Of a stretch of DNA of 64,000 nt, positions 54,079 to 61,925 are shown one piece after another. The stretch comes from JBFMHP01 sp040752855. GTDB lineage: Bacteria; Pseudomonadota; Gammaproteobacteria; RBG-16-57-12. The notes beneath the pieces were generated by a model. The model saw only the letters and a program-made list of their open reading frames with translations. It was not told the origin of the DNA and searched no databases. The translations under genes and the position numbers were made by a program. Location: assembly GCA_040752855.1 (NCBI GenBank), contig JBFMHP010000012.1, positions 62,001 to 126,000 on the forward strand. The letters are read 5' to 3'. Positions within the stretch are counted from its first letter, which is position 1, and each line of letters opens with the position of its first letter.

Positions 54079-55537
54079 GCGGCACGTGTTTTATGGTGAA
54101 AAAACGCGCGATCAGATCCGGATCATCAAAGTGGCGCTTGCCGACGAAGGCGATGGCGTGCCGGCCTTTCTGCCGCATCGCCCCGGGCGAAGGCACCCCC
54201 AAGGGCCAGAGCAGCCAGCGCTCGGCGCGTTCGGTGCCCGGCACCAAACCCGTTTCATCGAACATGCTGCCGTAGCCGCCGGACGGCAGTGGCAGTGAAC
54301 GCAGTTCATTGTAATCGAGCGGCGTGTAAACAGTGCCGGCCAGCGTAGGCGCGTCGATGCTCAGGATGCGTTGAATGTAGTGATTGCCCGAGGCGATTCG
54401 CAGCATGTAGCGGGCGCCGTGCGTCCACGCGGGCAATGTCTGCACAATCAGCGGCGGCTCCGGTTCACGTTCAATCGCTGCCTGATTGGGCGCGAGAGCT
54501 CCCGTGGGGTAAAACTGATGATAACAGCCGCAGTTGTGCATGCTGTCGGCGAGCAGTGGCTCGCCGTCTTCATTCAAGGTGAGGCGAAAGGTGATGCCGT
54601 CGAGCTTGCCACTGTAGATATCGAAGGCCCCGGCGCTGGGGCGGGAGGGAAACCAGAGGGTGTAATTGAGCTGCAGCAGCGTCTTGCCGTGAAACTGCGT
54701 CAAGTCATAATGCCGGTAGACCACCGGAATTTTCGGGTCGACATGCGCTCGCCCTGTTGCATCCAGCACGACTTTTCCGATGTGGTCATTGTCATCGAGC
54801 GTGTCCACCGCCCAGACCGGCGCATAGTGATCGAAGAGGCGGTTCAAGTCTTCCGGCGGCGGGATCGGAATGCGCAACGGATTGTCGCGGCTGCGCGCTA
54901 ACAGAGTGTTGAACTCCGCTTGGCTCAAGAATGCGGCCGCCGGCGCGTAATGCACAAGCGTTCCTTTCAGCTCAAGCTCATCGAGCGGGCGCGCGAAAGT
55001 CGAGCGGGTGTCCGCCTGGAGGCGCCGGATGCGTTGTTTGACGAAGAGCGAGGTGAGGGGATAGAGACCGAGAACGCGTTTGCTGTCCTGGTAGTCATCG
55101 GGAACTTCGATCCGCGTCGGCAATCGTGGGGGTTCTGCTTGCAGAACCTGCCGGCTGCATCGTTCATAATGTGCGAAGACCGGCTCCCACCTCACCGCGT
55201 CCAGATTGCGCAGCTCCAAGGCCCTGGCTTCCAGATCGCGTTGCTGCAAGCGGTTTAACCAATACCGGCTCTGTTCCGGTGTGAGCCCGGCTGATGCATA
55301 GGTGCTCAAGATACGGTTGGTTCGAAGAAACGGCAGGCCTGGAATGGCATAGTCCTGCGCATCCTGGTTGTGATGGCGGCGAACGGTCTCATCAATCGCC
55401 TGAAGATATTGCCGGCACTGCGCCGGGGTGAGGGAGGCTGGTTCTGGTTCGATGGGCGGAAAGGAGAGGGATGGCTGAGCGGCACAGCCATAGAGCAGCA
55501 AGAGGAATACGAATGGAGATAGGATATGGAGCGGCAT
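54071..55537 (-). CDS. Large lipoprotein of unknown function, probably Fur-regulated
   Basis: Protein of 488 aa with lipoprotein signal (LLLLYGC, Cys18). No known domain recognised. Conserved-looking parts are TRIEVPDDYQDSKRVLGLYPLTSLFV, the NYTLWFPSRPSAGAFDIYSGKLDGITFRLTL barrel-like strands, and the motif HNCGCYH at residues 334-340, whose two His and two Cys could bind metal. A 15-bp near-perfect Fur box (55558-55572) lies 20 bp upstream of the ATG, so iron control is likely. It is the last of a set of minus-strand genes (55614, 55887) with iron-type signals. Function remains open. Confidence 0.75.
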   Translation of the reverse strand: MPLHILSPFVFLLLLYGCAAQPSLSFPPIEPEPASLTPAQCRQYLQAIDETVRRHHNQDAQDYAIPGLPFLRTNRILSTYASAGLTPEQSRYWLNRLQQRDLEARALELRNLDAVRWEPVFAHYERCSRQVLQAEPPRLPTRIEVPDDYQDSKRVLGLYPLTSLFVKQRIRRLQADTRSTFARPLDELELKGTLVHYAPAAAFLSQAEFNTLLARSRDNPLRIPIPPPEDLNRLFDHYAPVWAVDTLDDNDHIGKVVLDATGRAHVDPKIPVVYRHYDLTQFHGKTLLQLNYTLWFPSRPSAGAFDIYSGKLDGITFRLTLNEDGEPLLADSMHNCGCYHQFYPTGALAPNQAAIEREPEPPLIVQTLPAWTHGARYMLRIASGNHYIQRILSIDAPTLAGTVYTPLDYNELRSLPLPSGGYGSMFDETGLVPGTERAERWLLWPLGVPSPGAMRQKGRHAIAFVGKRHFDDPDLIARFFTIKHVPLK

Positions 55538-55557
55538 CGGGAGCGCATTTCCGTGAC

Positions 55558-55572
55558 TGATAATCAGTATCA
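55558..55572. promoter_or_regulatory. Fur box upstream of the lipoprotein gene
   Basis: TGATAATCAGTATCA matches the 7-1-7 Fur consensus TGATAAT-n-ATTATCA with a single mismatch. It lies 21-35 bp upstream of the lipoprotein start codon at 55537. Confidence 0.65.
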
Positions 55573-55613
55573 GTATAGCTGCACCCTCCCGCTGCGCGCC
55601 TGTGGCCGCGCGG

Positions 55614-55766
55614 TTATTTCGCGCGCGTGGCGTCGAGAAAATACTGATACGAATCCATGAAAAAATTGATGCGCATTTCGCAGGCCTTGTTGGGGTTGTG
55701 AAGATATTCCGCGATCATTCTTTGCAGTTTCCAGTACCACCATTCTTTCAGCTCGGTTTTGCTCAT
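55614..55766 (-). CDS. Small aromatic-rich protein (50 aa), unknown
   Basis: A 50-codon frame with AAGGAG placed exactly 7 nt before the ATG (55764-55766). The product starts MSKTELKEWWYWKLQRMIAE, then has YLHNPNKACEMRINFFMDSYQ, and ends ATRAK. It is rich in Trp, Tyr and Phe and amphipathic, with one Cys and no signal or membrane segment. No family is recognised. It lies between two genes with Fur boxes, in the same direction, 76 bp before the lipoprotein gene, with the Fur box inside that gap. The ribosome binding site and non-random composition support a real gene. Confidence 0.65.
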   Translation of the reverse strand: MSKTELKEWWYWKLQRMIAEYLHNPNKACEMRINFFMDSYQYFLDATRAK

Positions 55767-55886
55767 GTCCTTTCTCCTTACATGCGATATGTACCGATTG
55801 TCTTCGTTAAGTTAGCTCCGTTTTATGACAGTTTAATGATGCAAGGGTGTGGGCGGGTGTGACAAACCTCCCATTCCCGGCTTGGT

Positions 55887-56222
55887 TTAGCCCTCAAGTT
55901 GAATGTTTTTTGCGCAATCAGTGATGGCGCCGGGGGAAAAAACCGATCCGAGTCGACTGCGGTTGCAGCCGCTATGCACGCAGGCATGATCGCTCGGTGC
56001 TTGCGAGATAGTGTTATGGCAGGCCAGCAGGAACAGTTGTTTGATCAATTGCTGCATCGTGACCAGGCTTTTGCACGTGATGCATTTTTGAGGCAGGGGT
56101 GTGGTGCGCTGAGGTGTGGTTTTCTCCAGGCGCCATTGATGCATGATGTGGCCGGTGTCGCGGTCGATGAGGGCCAACTGGGGGTTTCCGCCATCGATCC
56201 ATATGTCCATCACGATTTTCAT
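55887..56222 (-). CDS. Cysteine-rich small protein downstream of a Fur box
   Basis: Protein of 111 aa. N-terminal half MKIVMDIWIDGGNPQLALID...HQWRLE is strand-rich; the C-terminal half has six cysteines (47, 50, 68, 81, 86, 103) in CITC, ACH, CVHSGC and DC contexts, suggesting metal or Fe-S binding or disulfides. No signal peptide is evident and no family recognised. AAGGAG lies 7 nt before the ATG at 56220-56222. A 16/19 Fur box begins 32 bp upstream of the start codon. The first 11 codons of the longer frame to 56252 overlap the binding site and are excluded. Confidence 0.7.
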   Translation of the reverse strand: MKIVMDIWIDGGNPQLALIDRDTGHIMHQWRLEKTTPQRTTPLPQKCITCKSLVTMQQLIKQLFLLACHNTISQAPSDHACVHSGCNRSRLGSVFSPGAITDCAKNIQLEG

Positions 56223-56253
56223 TGGAGGGCTCCTTAGTAATGATGCGATCATT

Positions 56254-56272
56254 ATTAATGATAATCATTCTC
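56254..56272. promoter_or_regulatory. Fur box upstream of the cysteine-rich gene
   Basis: ATTAATGATAATCATTCTC matches 16 of 19 positions of GATAATGATAATCATTATC, including the whole central ATGATAATCATT. It lies 32 bp upstream of the ATG at 56222 on the complement strand. Confidence 0.8.
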
Positions 56273-56298
56273 ATTTATAAGTCAAGGAGCGGGGCATC

Positions 56299-56329
56299 AA
56301 AAGAAAAAGGCCGGCAGGTGCCGGCCTTT
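56299..56329 (-). terminator. Intrinsic terminator of the cytochrome c gene
   Basis: On the complement, AAAGGCCGGCA-CC-TGCCGGCCTTT (56306-56329) is an 11-bp stem followed by TTCTTTT. It separates the cytochrome gene from the Fur-box promoter. Confidence 0.85.
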
Positions 56330-56352
56330 CGGTGTGTGGCGTATAGCCGCGA

Positions 56353-56673
56353 TTACTTCTTCAGAGAGATGATGAAGTCAGCCAGAGTGGCGGCCTCTTC
56401 GGCGGTTACGCGTTTTTGGGCGGGCATCGGAACGTTGCCCCATTTGCCGCGGCTGCCATTGGTGATGCTGGCAACCAAGGTGTCTTTGGCGGTCGCATCG
56501 CCCTTGTATTTATCGGATACGTCGTTCCAGGACGGGCCGACTACCTTCTTGTCAACGGCATGGCAGGCCATGCAGCCGCTCTTTTTCGCCAACTCCAAGG
56601 CGTCCGCATGCGCCTGAGCGCCGGCCAGCAACATAACCACAGGTACTACAGTAGCTGTCAGAATTTTTTTCAT
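56353..56673 (-). CDS. Class I cytochrome c (c551/c8 type)
   Basis: Periplasmic electron carrier of 106 aa: signal peptide MKKILTATVVPVVMLLAGAQAHA, haem motif CMACH in KKSGCMACHAVDKKVVGPSWNDV, and distal Met ligand in GNVPMPAQ. Size and spacing match cytochrome c551/c8, donors to terminal oxidases or nitrite reductase. GAGGA precedes the ATG by 8 nt. It is monocistronic, with its own terminator. The 250 bp upstream (56674-56922) contains only a terminator of the neighbouring gene and no other gene. Confidence 0.95.
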   Translation of the reverse strand: MKKILTATVVPVVMLLAGAQAHADALELAKKSGCMACHAVDKKVVGPSWNDVSDKYKGDATAKDTLVASITNGSRGKWGNVPMPAQKRVTAEEAATLADFIISLKK

Positions 56674-56825
56674 TGCAATGTCCTCATGATTTCACCTGAT
56701 TCTTCTCCATTTCTCAGGCCCTGCTACAGGCCTTGTGCGTCCTTGTACGATTTCATCGTATTCACGAAGTCATGAATCAAGACTGAATGGTTTGTAAAAG
56801 AATGTGCATAGGCACTCGTTTTAGC

Positions 56826-56857
56826 CAAAAACCTTCTCCCGGCAGATGCCGGGAGAA
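56826..56857 (-). terminator. Intrinsic terminator of the DUF1338-like gene
   Basis: On the complement, TTCTCCCGGCA-TC-TGCCGGGAGAA (56834-56857) is followed by GGTTTTTGG. It lies 66 bp after the stop codon at 56923. Confidence 0.8.
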
Positions 56858-56922
56858 AAGTCGGAAAATTATAGTTTTAATTTTTTATTCAGGCAATGTT
56901 CATGTTAAAGGCACTGAACCGG

Positions 56923-58098
56923 CTAGGCGATTTGTTGCGAGGTCTTGATGACATGCTCGGCCTGCGCCGGGAGGAAGTACTGGTAGACGGGCGCCGAGTG
57001 GAGCGGATGGCGTGGATCGTAGGCAAGGTGGTAGAGCGCGAAATACCGCTTGGCCAGCGCGGGCGGCAATTCGCGCCGGGATACGAGCTCCAACAGTTTG
57101 GCGTTCTCGATGGTTTTGACCAAATGCTCGCCGAAGCTCTTGATCTCGGATTTGAGCTGCTCAGGGATGAGGGTGTTTTTCTCGGGCTGGGTGAACACCT
57201 GCTCCAGCAGCCCTTCGGTGTACATCCCCGTGGGGGTCATGACCTTGATGCCGGCGCGTTCCATGGCATGCATCACCTCCGGTAACGGCACGGCGATGCG
57301 AGTGTGCTCTTTCAGGCGTGTGGCGCGCAGGCCCAGATGGTGTGCGGTGTAGCCGTAGATACGGTTCCAGTGCTGAATAATCTGCTCCGGGCGGTCGCCG
57401 TCGCTTTGGTCGATGAAGAGGCGCAAAACCTGGCCGTTTTCCAGGACCTTATACATCGGATAGGCATTCCATCCCTCGGGGAAATGATAGTAGGCCTCGC
57501 CGGGGAGTTGCGGGGTCATGTAACCGTGTTTGATCCGCAACAGCTCGGAGATGCGCTCGGCATCCAGGTGGTTCTGGGAGCCGCAGCGGATCGCCATGTG
57601 GTCGTAGTGCACGGTCCAGCCGCAGTCGGGCGCGATTTCCAGAAGGGTCAGGTCTGCTTTGCTATACATAAAGGATTCGACGGCCTTTACAGCGCAGTAG
57701 ACATCCAGATGTTCCACCCACTCGGCAATCAATTTCGCCTGAGCATTGGTCAGGCCGGCGTTGCCGCGCGCCAGGATGTGTTGCTGGAAGTTCTCCGCGT
57801 AGGGGGAGAGATTCTCGCGCGCCTTGGCCAGATCGGTTTCAAACGGCAGACTGCAACGGGCGGCCTGATATGCCGATAACAAGGCAGAGACGGTTTCGAC
57901 GCCGCTGAAAAAAGGCTTGGCGGTCGCTGGCGCGGGCTTGGCGACAAACGGGGTGAGGTCCAGTGAAAAGACCTCGTTCTGGCTGCTAATTGCTTGAATC
58001 ACAGCGGATTTATCAGGGTGCGACCGCAGGTTTGGAAATTCGGCGAGCAGAAATCGGGCGATATCGTTGGCAAGGTGGAGATAGGCAGCTTTGGACAT
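56923..58098 (-). CDS. DUF1338-like VOC-fold enzyme (possible 2-oxoadipate dioxygenase/decarboxylase)
   Basis: Soluble protein of 391 aa. The pattern VHYDHMAIRCGSQNHLDAERISELLRIKHGY, AYYHFPEGWNAYPMYKVLENGQVLRLFIDQ and YGYTAHHLGLRATRLKEH, with TEGLLEQVFTQPEK near residue 310, resembles DUF1338 (HglS/YdcJ) proteins, metal-dependent enzymes that convert 2-oxoadipate to 2-hydroxyglutarate. Likely metal ligands are the His of YDHMAIR, the His pair of TAHHLGL and the Glu of LEQVFTQ. ATG 58098 follows AGGAGG. The gene is divergent from an AmaB/antiquitin-type dehydrogenase, which fits lysine/2-aminoadipate catabolism. The family call is by motif only. Confidence 0.6.
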   Translation of the reverse strand: MSKAAYLHLANDIARFLLAEFPNLRSHPDKSAVIQAISSQNEVFSLDLTPFVAKPAPATAKPFFSGVETVSALLSAYQAARCSLPFETDLAKARENLSPYAENFQQHILARGNAGLTNAQAKLIAEWVEHLDVYCAVKAVESFMYSKADLTLLEIAPDCGWTVHYDHMAIRCGSQNHLDAERISELLRIKHGYMTPQLPGEAYYHFPEGWNAYPMYKVLENGQVLRLFIDQSDGDRPEQIIQHWNRIYGYTAHHLGLRATRLKEHTRIAVPLPEVMHAMERAGIKVMTPTGMYTEGLLEQVFTQPEKNTLIPEQLKSEIKSFGEHLVKTIENAKLLELVSRRELPPALAKRYFALYHLAYDPRHPLHSAPVYQYFLPAQAEHVIKTSQQIA

Positions 58099-58352
58099 AT
58101 CGGCCTCCTGTGAAGGCGTGGAGGTGGGCGGCGCAGGGGTCACTTTATTGTATCGGCAAGTCGAGGGCGGTCTTGACGTTGAACACTGTATCGCGGCCGG
58201 GCGCGGGCATGGTCGGGCGATGTCGTGATCCGAGAGATTTGCTGCCCTCATCTCCAATCCTTTTATTGTAATTCACGTGTGGCGGATCTGGCGGACCGTG
58301 CCGGGTCCGGAGGCCGCCCGCCGTTTCGGAACCAACCCCTTAGGAGCGTACC

Positions 58353-59882
58353 ATGGATATCCTCGCCAGACTGAAACTCAACGGTGAAAACTTCGGCGCC
58401 TGCAGCGGCGGCGCGGCCTGGAGCACAACTTCCGGTGCCGGCGTCATCGAGTCCTATGCGCCTGCTACCGAGGCGCTGATCGCCAAGGTCTATGCCTGTT
58501 CGCTGCAGGACTATGAAGAAGTGATGCGGGCAAGCTGCGCGGCGCAGCGCGAGTGGGCCAAGGTGCCGGCGCCCAAGCGCGGGGAACTCGTCCGCCGGGT
58601 GGGCAATCTCCTGCGTGAACACAAGGATGCGCTCGGCAGCCTCGTGGCGCTGGAGATGGGCAAGATCAAGCAGGAAGGCGATGGCGAGGTGCAGGAGATG
58701 ATCGACATCGCCGATATGGCCGTGGGGCAGTCGCGCATGCTCTATGGCAAGACCATGCACTCGGAGCGCCCCGATCACCGCATGTACGAACAGTGGCACC
58801 CGCTCGGTGTGGTGGGGGTGATTTCGGCGTTCAATTTTCCGGTCGCGGTGTGGTCGTGGAACGCCTTCATCGCCGCGATTTGCGGCAATACCGTGGTGTG
58901 GAAGCCCTCTTCGAAGACCCCACTGTGCGCCATCGCGGTGCAGCACCTGTGCAATCAGGCGATGGAAGAGCTGGGATATCCGGGGATCTTCTCGCTGTTC
59001 ATTCCCAAGGACAAGGCGATCAGCGAGCGGTTTGTGAGCGAAGCCCGCGTCGGCCTGATGTCGTTTACCGGCTCAAGCCGGGTGGGGCATTACATCGCGC
59101 ACGCGGTCTCGCAACGCCTGGGGCGTTATCTGCTGGAATGCAGCGGGAATAACGCCATCATCGTCGACCAATCCGCCAATCTGGATATGGCGGTGCCGGC
59201 GATTGTCTTCGGCGCGGTGGGCACGGCCGGTCAGCGGTGCACCAGCACGCGGCGGCTCATCGTGCATGAGGAAATCTATGACGTCCTGCTGGAACGGCTG
59301 GTGCACGCCTATCAGCAGGTACGCATCGGCAATCCGCTTGACCCTGCGGTATTGATGGGGCCGCTGATCGACGCTAGCGCCGTGCATGATTTTGCGGCTG
59401 CGGTAAAGCGCGCACGCCAGGCGGGCGGACGCCTGGTGTATGGGGGCGAGGCGCTGCCGGGCACGGGGCATTTCGTTGAGCCCACGATCATCGCCGTCGA
59501 CCGGCAATACGACGTGGTGCAGGAAGAGACCTTCGCCCCGATCCTGTATGTCATGCGATACCGGGATCTGGAACAGGCGATCGCCCTGCACAACGCGGTT
59601 CCTCAGGGCTTGTCCTCGGCGATCTTTACCCGGGATCTTCATGTGGCGGAGATGTTTTTGTCGGCCAAGGGCAGTGATTGCGGCATCGCCAACGTCAATA
59701 TCGGGACTTCCGGGGCCGAAATCGGCGGCGCCTTCGGTGGCGAGAAGGAGACGGGCGGCGGGCGGGAGGCGGGATCGGATTGCTGGAAGGCCTATATGCG
59801 TCGCCAGACCTGCACGATCAACTGGAGCGATCAGCTGCCCTTGGCGCAGGGAATCATCTTCGACCTGACGCCCAGGCGATGA
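58353..59882 (+). CDS. amaB: Antiquitin-type aldehyde dehydrogenase (L-aminoadipate-semialdehyde / P6C dehydrogenase)
   Basis: Cytoplasmic NAD-dependent dehydrogenase of 509 aa in the ALDH7 family. Key parts: HPLGVVGVISAFNFPVAVWSWN, VWKPSSKTPLC, FTGSSRVGHYIA, LLECSGNNAIIV (Glu base), GAVGTAGQRCTSTRRL (catalytic Cys), and the ALDH7-specific GIANVNIGTSGAEIGGAFGGEKETGGGREAGSD. The enzyme oxidises 2-aminoadipate 6-semialdehyde to 2-aminoadipate in lysine breakdown. It has its own upstream region of about 250 bp shared with the divergent DUF1338-like gene. A palindromic repeat follows downstream. Confidence 0.9.
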   Translation: MDILARLKLNGENFGACSGGAAWSTTSGAGVIESYAPATEALIAKVYACSLQDYEEVMRASCAAQREWAKVPAPKRGELVRRVGNLLREHKDALGSLVALEMGKIKQEGDGEVQEMIDIADMAVGQSRMLYGKTMHSERPDHRMYEQWHPLGVVGVISAFNFPVAVWSWNAFIAAICGNTVVWKPSSKTPLCAIAVQHLCNQAMEELGYPGIFSLFIPKDKAISERFVSEARVGLMSFTGSSRVGHYIAHAVSQRLGRYLLECSGNNAIIVDQSANLDMAVPAIVFGAVGTAGQRCTSTRRLIVHEEIYDVLLERLVHAYQQVRIGNPLDPAVLMGPLIDASAVHDFAAAVKRARQAGGRLVYGGEALPGTGHFVEPTIIAVDRQYDVVQEETFAPILYVMRYRDLEQAIALHNAVPQGLSSAIFTRDLHVAEMFLSAKGSDCGIANVNIGTSGAEIGGAFGGEKETGGGREAGSDCWKAYMRRQTCTINWSDQLPLAQGIIFDLTPRR

Positions 59883-59930
59883 ATTGTTAGAATAATTTAT
59901 TAACCTGGCGGCAAAAACTATCTGTTTTTA

Positions 59931-60060
59931 TCCCCTCTCCCTCAGGGACGACTCCATGGATGGAGTCGGTAGGACGAAGTCCGGAACCCGAGTCGAGAGG
60001 GCTAGGGTGAGGGGATTGATTTTACCCCCTCATCCTGTCCTTCTCCCTGAGGGAGAAGGG
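59931..60060. repeat. Composite inverted-repeat element carrying a 49-bp module (copy A)
   Basis: CCCCTCTCCCTCAGGGA ... CTAGGGTGAGGGG and the inverse CCCCCTCATCCTG ... CTCCCTGAGGGAGAAGGG bound the element. The left hairpin is interrupted by a module at 59949-59996 (CGACTCCATGGATGGAGTCG, then a tail ending GAACCCGAGTCGAG) that is nearly identical to the module in the 46874 element and sits at the same internal position. The rest of the gap 59883-60130 holds no gene. Confidence 0.8.
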
Positions 60061-60130
60061 ACGTATATAGTTATTGCCGGGTCAATAATAGTAGGTTGAG
60101 TGGTTGCCCATTAGTTTGAGGGGAATAGAG

Positions 60131-60499
60131 ATGCGGAAAAAAATACTGCCGGCGTCCTTGCTGCTCGTCCCGGCCGTGGCGGCCTGGGCCGCGGGGGGGG
60201 AGAAATACAATGACTGCACCGAAGCCGGTCTGACCATTTGCGAACGGGCGGGTCATTGCTCGGTCGAGTCATCGTCGTGGTATCAGCACGCCATCATCGA
60301 TAAATCCGACGCCTACGCGGTGCAGGAATGGACCGCGTTGTGCGATCTCGTCCACAGCCGCTTGGCCCAAGGCGACTGTGCGCCATACGGAGCCCAGGAT
60401 TATGTGACGGCCTATCTGAGCGCAACCTCCAGCGTGCTCATTCCACAAATCTCCGGCATTCAGGCCTGCGGACGCGTGAATCTGCACGCACATCCATGA
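60131..60499 (+). CDS. Small exported cysteine-containing protein, unknown
   Basis: Protein of 122 aa with signal peptide MRKKILPASLLLVPAVAAWA. The mature part has six cysteines (KYNDCTEAGLTICERAGHCSVE, ALCDL, GDCAPYG, QACGR), probably forming periplasmic disulfides, and SSWYQHAIIDKSDAYAVQEW. No family recognised. GAGGGG lies upstream of the ATG at 60131; the frame is open nine codons further. It is convergent with the DUF3047 gene. Confidence 0.7.
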   Translation: MRKKILPASLLLVPAVAAWAAGGEKYNDCTEAGLTICERAGHCSVESSSWYQHAIIDKSDAYAVQEWTALCDLVHSRLAQGDCAPYGAQDYVTAYLSATSSVLIPQISGIQACGRVNLHAHP

Positions 60500-60508
60500 A
60501 ACGAGCGC

Positions 60509-61168
60509 TCAGTTTTCGGTAAAGTAAATGTCGCCGTAATAGGCGGTGACGGCCTGGCCGGAATTGTCGGTGTCACTCATAAGGGCGACAGCGTCGATAT
60601 AGCGGATGTCCTCTCCGAAGTATCGTTTGAAGTCTTCGCGCACATTGCGTTTTTCCGTGCGCCAACTCCCCGGTTCATCTTCCCGGCCGCGCACGGCGAC
60701 CATCCGCGCATGATCGGTATAGGCATTGGGCCAGTCTGTACCGGGCATCTGGGTGCTGGACCATACGTAGTTCAGGGCTTGGGTCTTCCAAAACAAGATG
60801 CCGCCCGAGACGACGACGTAAATACGCGCGGGATAGTCGTCGCCTTGCTTGCTGCGTTCGTTAACACCGTCCAGCGTGTTGCCGATTTTCCAGGACCAGT
60901 TCAGATATGGCGTCTGTGCCAAGTCGATTCTGATCTTGCGGTAGAGGCCCGAGGCGCTGGCGGCGCTGCGCGCCTCGAGCACCTGCATGGTGGAGTCCGT
61001 GCGGAGTATATAGGTGGTGTTTCCCCGGAACGACTTCTCTTCCCAGTCATCGAGCCTGCCATGGCCGAAATCGCCAACCAGGATGCGCCCGGAGTCGGCC
61101 GCAAGGCTACAGGGGCTTGCAATCAGCATGATCGTCAATAGGCAGGCGGTTTTCGATACGGGTTTCAT
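60509..61168 (-). CDS. DUF3047 family exported protein
   Basis: Protein of 219 aa with signal peptide MKPVSKTACLLTIMLIASPCSLAA. The DUF3047 pattern is clear: GDFGHGRLDDWEEKSFRGNTTYIL, ASASGLYRKIRIDLAQTPYLNWSWKI, GDDYPARIYVVVSGGILFWKTQALNYVWSS, RNVREDFKRYFGEDIRYIDAVALMSDTDNSGQAVTAYYGDIYF. This is a periplasmic jelly-roll-like domain of unknown function common in proteobacteria. Confidence 0.88.
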   Translation of the reverse strand: MKPVSKTACLLTIMLIASPCSLAADSGRILVGDFGHGRLDDWEEKSFRGNTTYILRTDSTMQVLEARSAASASGLYRKIRIDLAQTPYLNWSWKIGNTLDGVNERSKQGDDYPARIYVVVSGGILFWKTQALNYVWSSTQMPGTDWPNAYTDHARMVAVRGREDEPGSWRTEKRNVREDFKRYFGEDIRYIDAVALMSDTDNSGQAVTAYYGDIYFTEN

Positions 61169-61300
61169 ATCTGTTTACGAGGCAGCGATGTATTTCGTAG
61201 TGAAACGAAAAATTTTGTAAACCTCTCGCGATGCGGATTTACCTCTTCGGTGAATGTCCTCAGAATAGAACAGTCTTGCCATTCACGAAAGGAGAGTTCT

Positions 61301-61810
61301 ATGAAAATCATTAAAATCTGCGCAGTCGCGTTTCCCCTGCTGAGTTTGTCCACCGGCGTGGTGTACGCCGACAAGGAAAACAAGGAGTGGAAGGAGCAGG
61401 CCAAGCAGCATAAGGAAGAAGCGAGCGAGCAATATCACAAACAAGCCGCCGAGGCCGGAGAGGCGAAAAAGAAGGCCAAGGAACACATGGAAGAGCGTGG
61501 CGACGAGACGAAGCAGCACCAGGAAAAGTACCAGGAGAAGTACGAAGAGCGTCATGAGCAGCACGAACAAAAGAGGAAGGACGATTCAGACAAGGCTCGT
61601 GAGCAGCACGAGATGCGCGACAAACACGGCGAGGAGATGGAAGAGAAACGCGGTGAAATGTCCGAGCACGGCGCCGCAACGAAACAGGAGATGCAGGAGC
61701 GGCGCGAGGAACGCAAGGAAGTCATGGAACAGTACAAGTCCGAAACCGAGAAATCAGAACACGCCGGCAAGAAACCGTGGTGGAAGTTCTGGGGCGGTGA
61801 CGAGAACTGA
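61301..61810 (+). CDS. Exported, extremely charged Glu/Lys/His-rich helical protein
   Basis: Protein of 169 aa: signal peptide MKIIKICAVAFPLLSLSTGVVYA, then about 140 residues made almost only of E, K, H, Q, R, A and D (KEWKEQAKQHKEEASEQYHK, RGDETKQHQEKYQEKYEERHEQ), predicted as one long helix or coiled coil. It ends with an aromatic cap KKPWWKFWGGDEN. The many His and Glu could bind metal or buffer protons, but no function is known. AAAGGAG precedes the ATG at 61301. The gene is divergent from the DUF3047 gene. Confidence 0.75.
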   Translation: MKIIKICAVAFPLLSLSTGVVYADKENKEWKEQAKQHKEEASEQYHKQAAEAGEAKKKAKEHMEERGDETKQHQEKYQEKYEERHEQHEQKRKDDSDKAREQHEMRDKHGEEMEEKRGEMSEHGAATKQEMQERREERKEVMEQYKSETEKSEHAGKKPWWKFWGGDEN

Positions 61811-61889
61811 CCGGTCGCGACGGGAAGGCCCTATCCGCGAACGGCGGCCGAAATGCCGGGCGAGGGAAGAGGGCCTGACCGGATTCCTT

Positions 61890-61909
61890 GGCGGAGAATA
61901 TTCTCCGCC
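61890..61909. repeat. Perfect 20-bp palindrome
   Basis: GGCGGAGAATATTCTCCGCC lies 80 bp after the charged-protein gene and just before the IS3 relic. No T-run follows, so it may be an operator, a recombination trace or a weak terminator. Confidence 0.4.
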
Positions 61910-61925
61910 GATTCAATCCCGAGCT

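Noticed and set aside
55602..55862. 86-codon plus-strand frame in the iron cluster
   Set aside because: It is antisense to the 50-aa gene, which has the far better start signal and composition.
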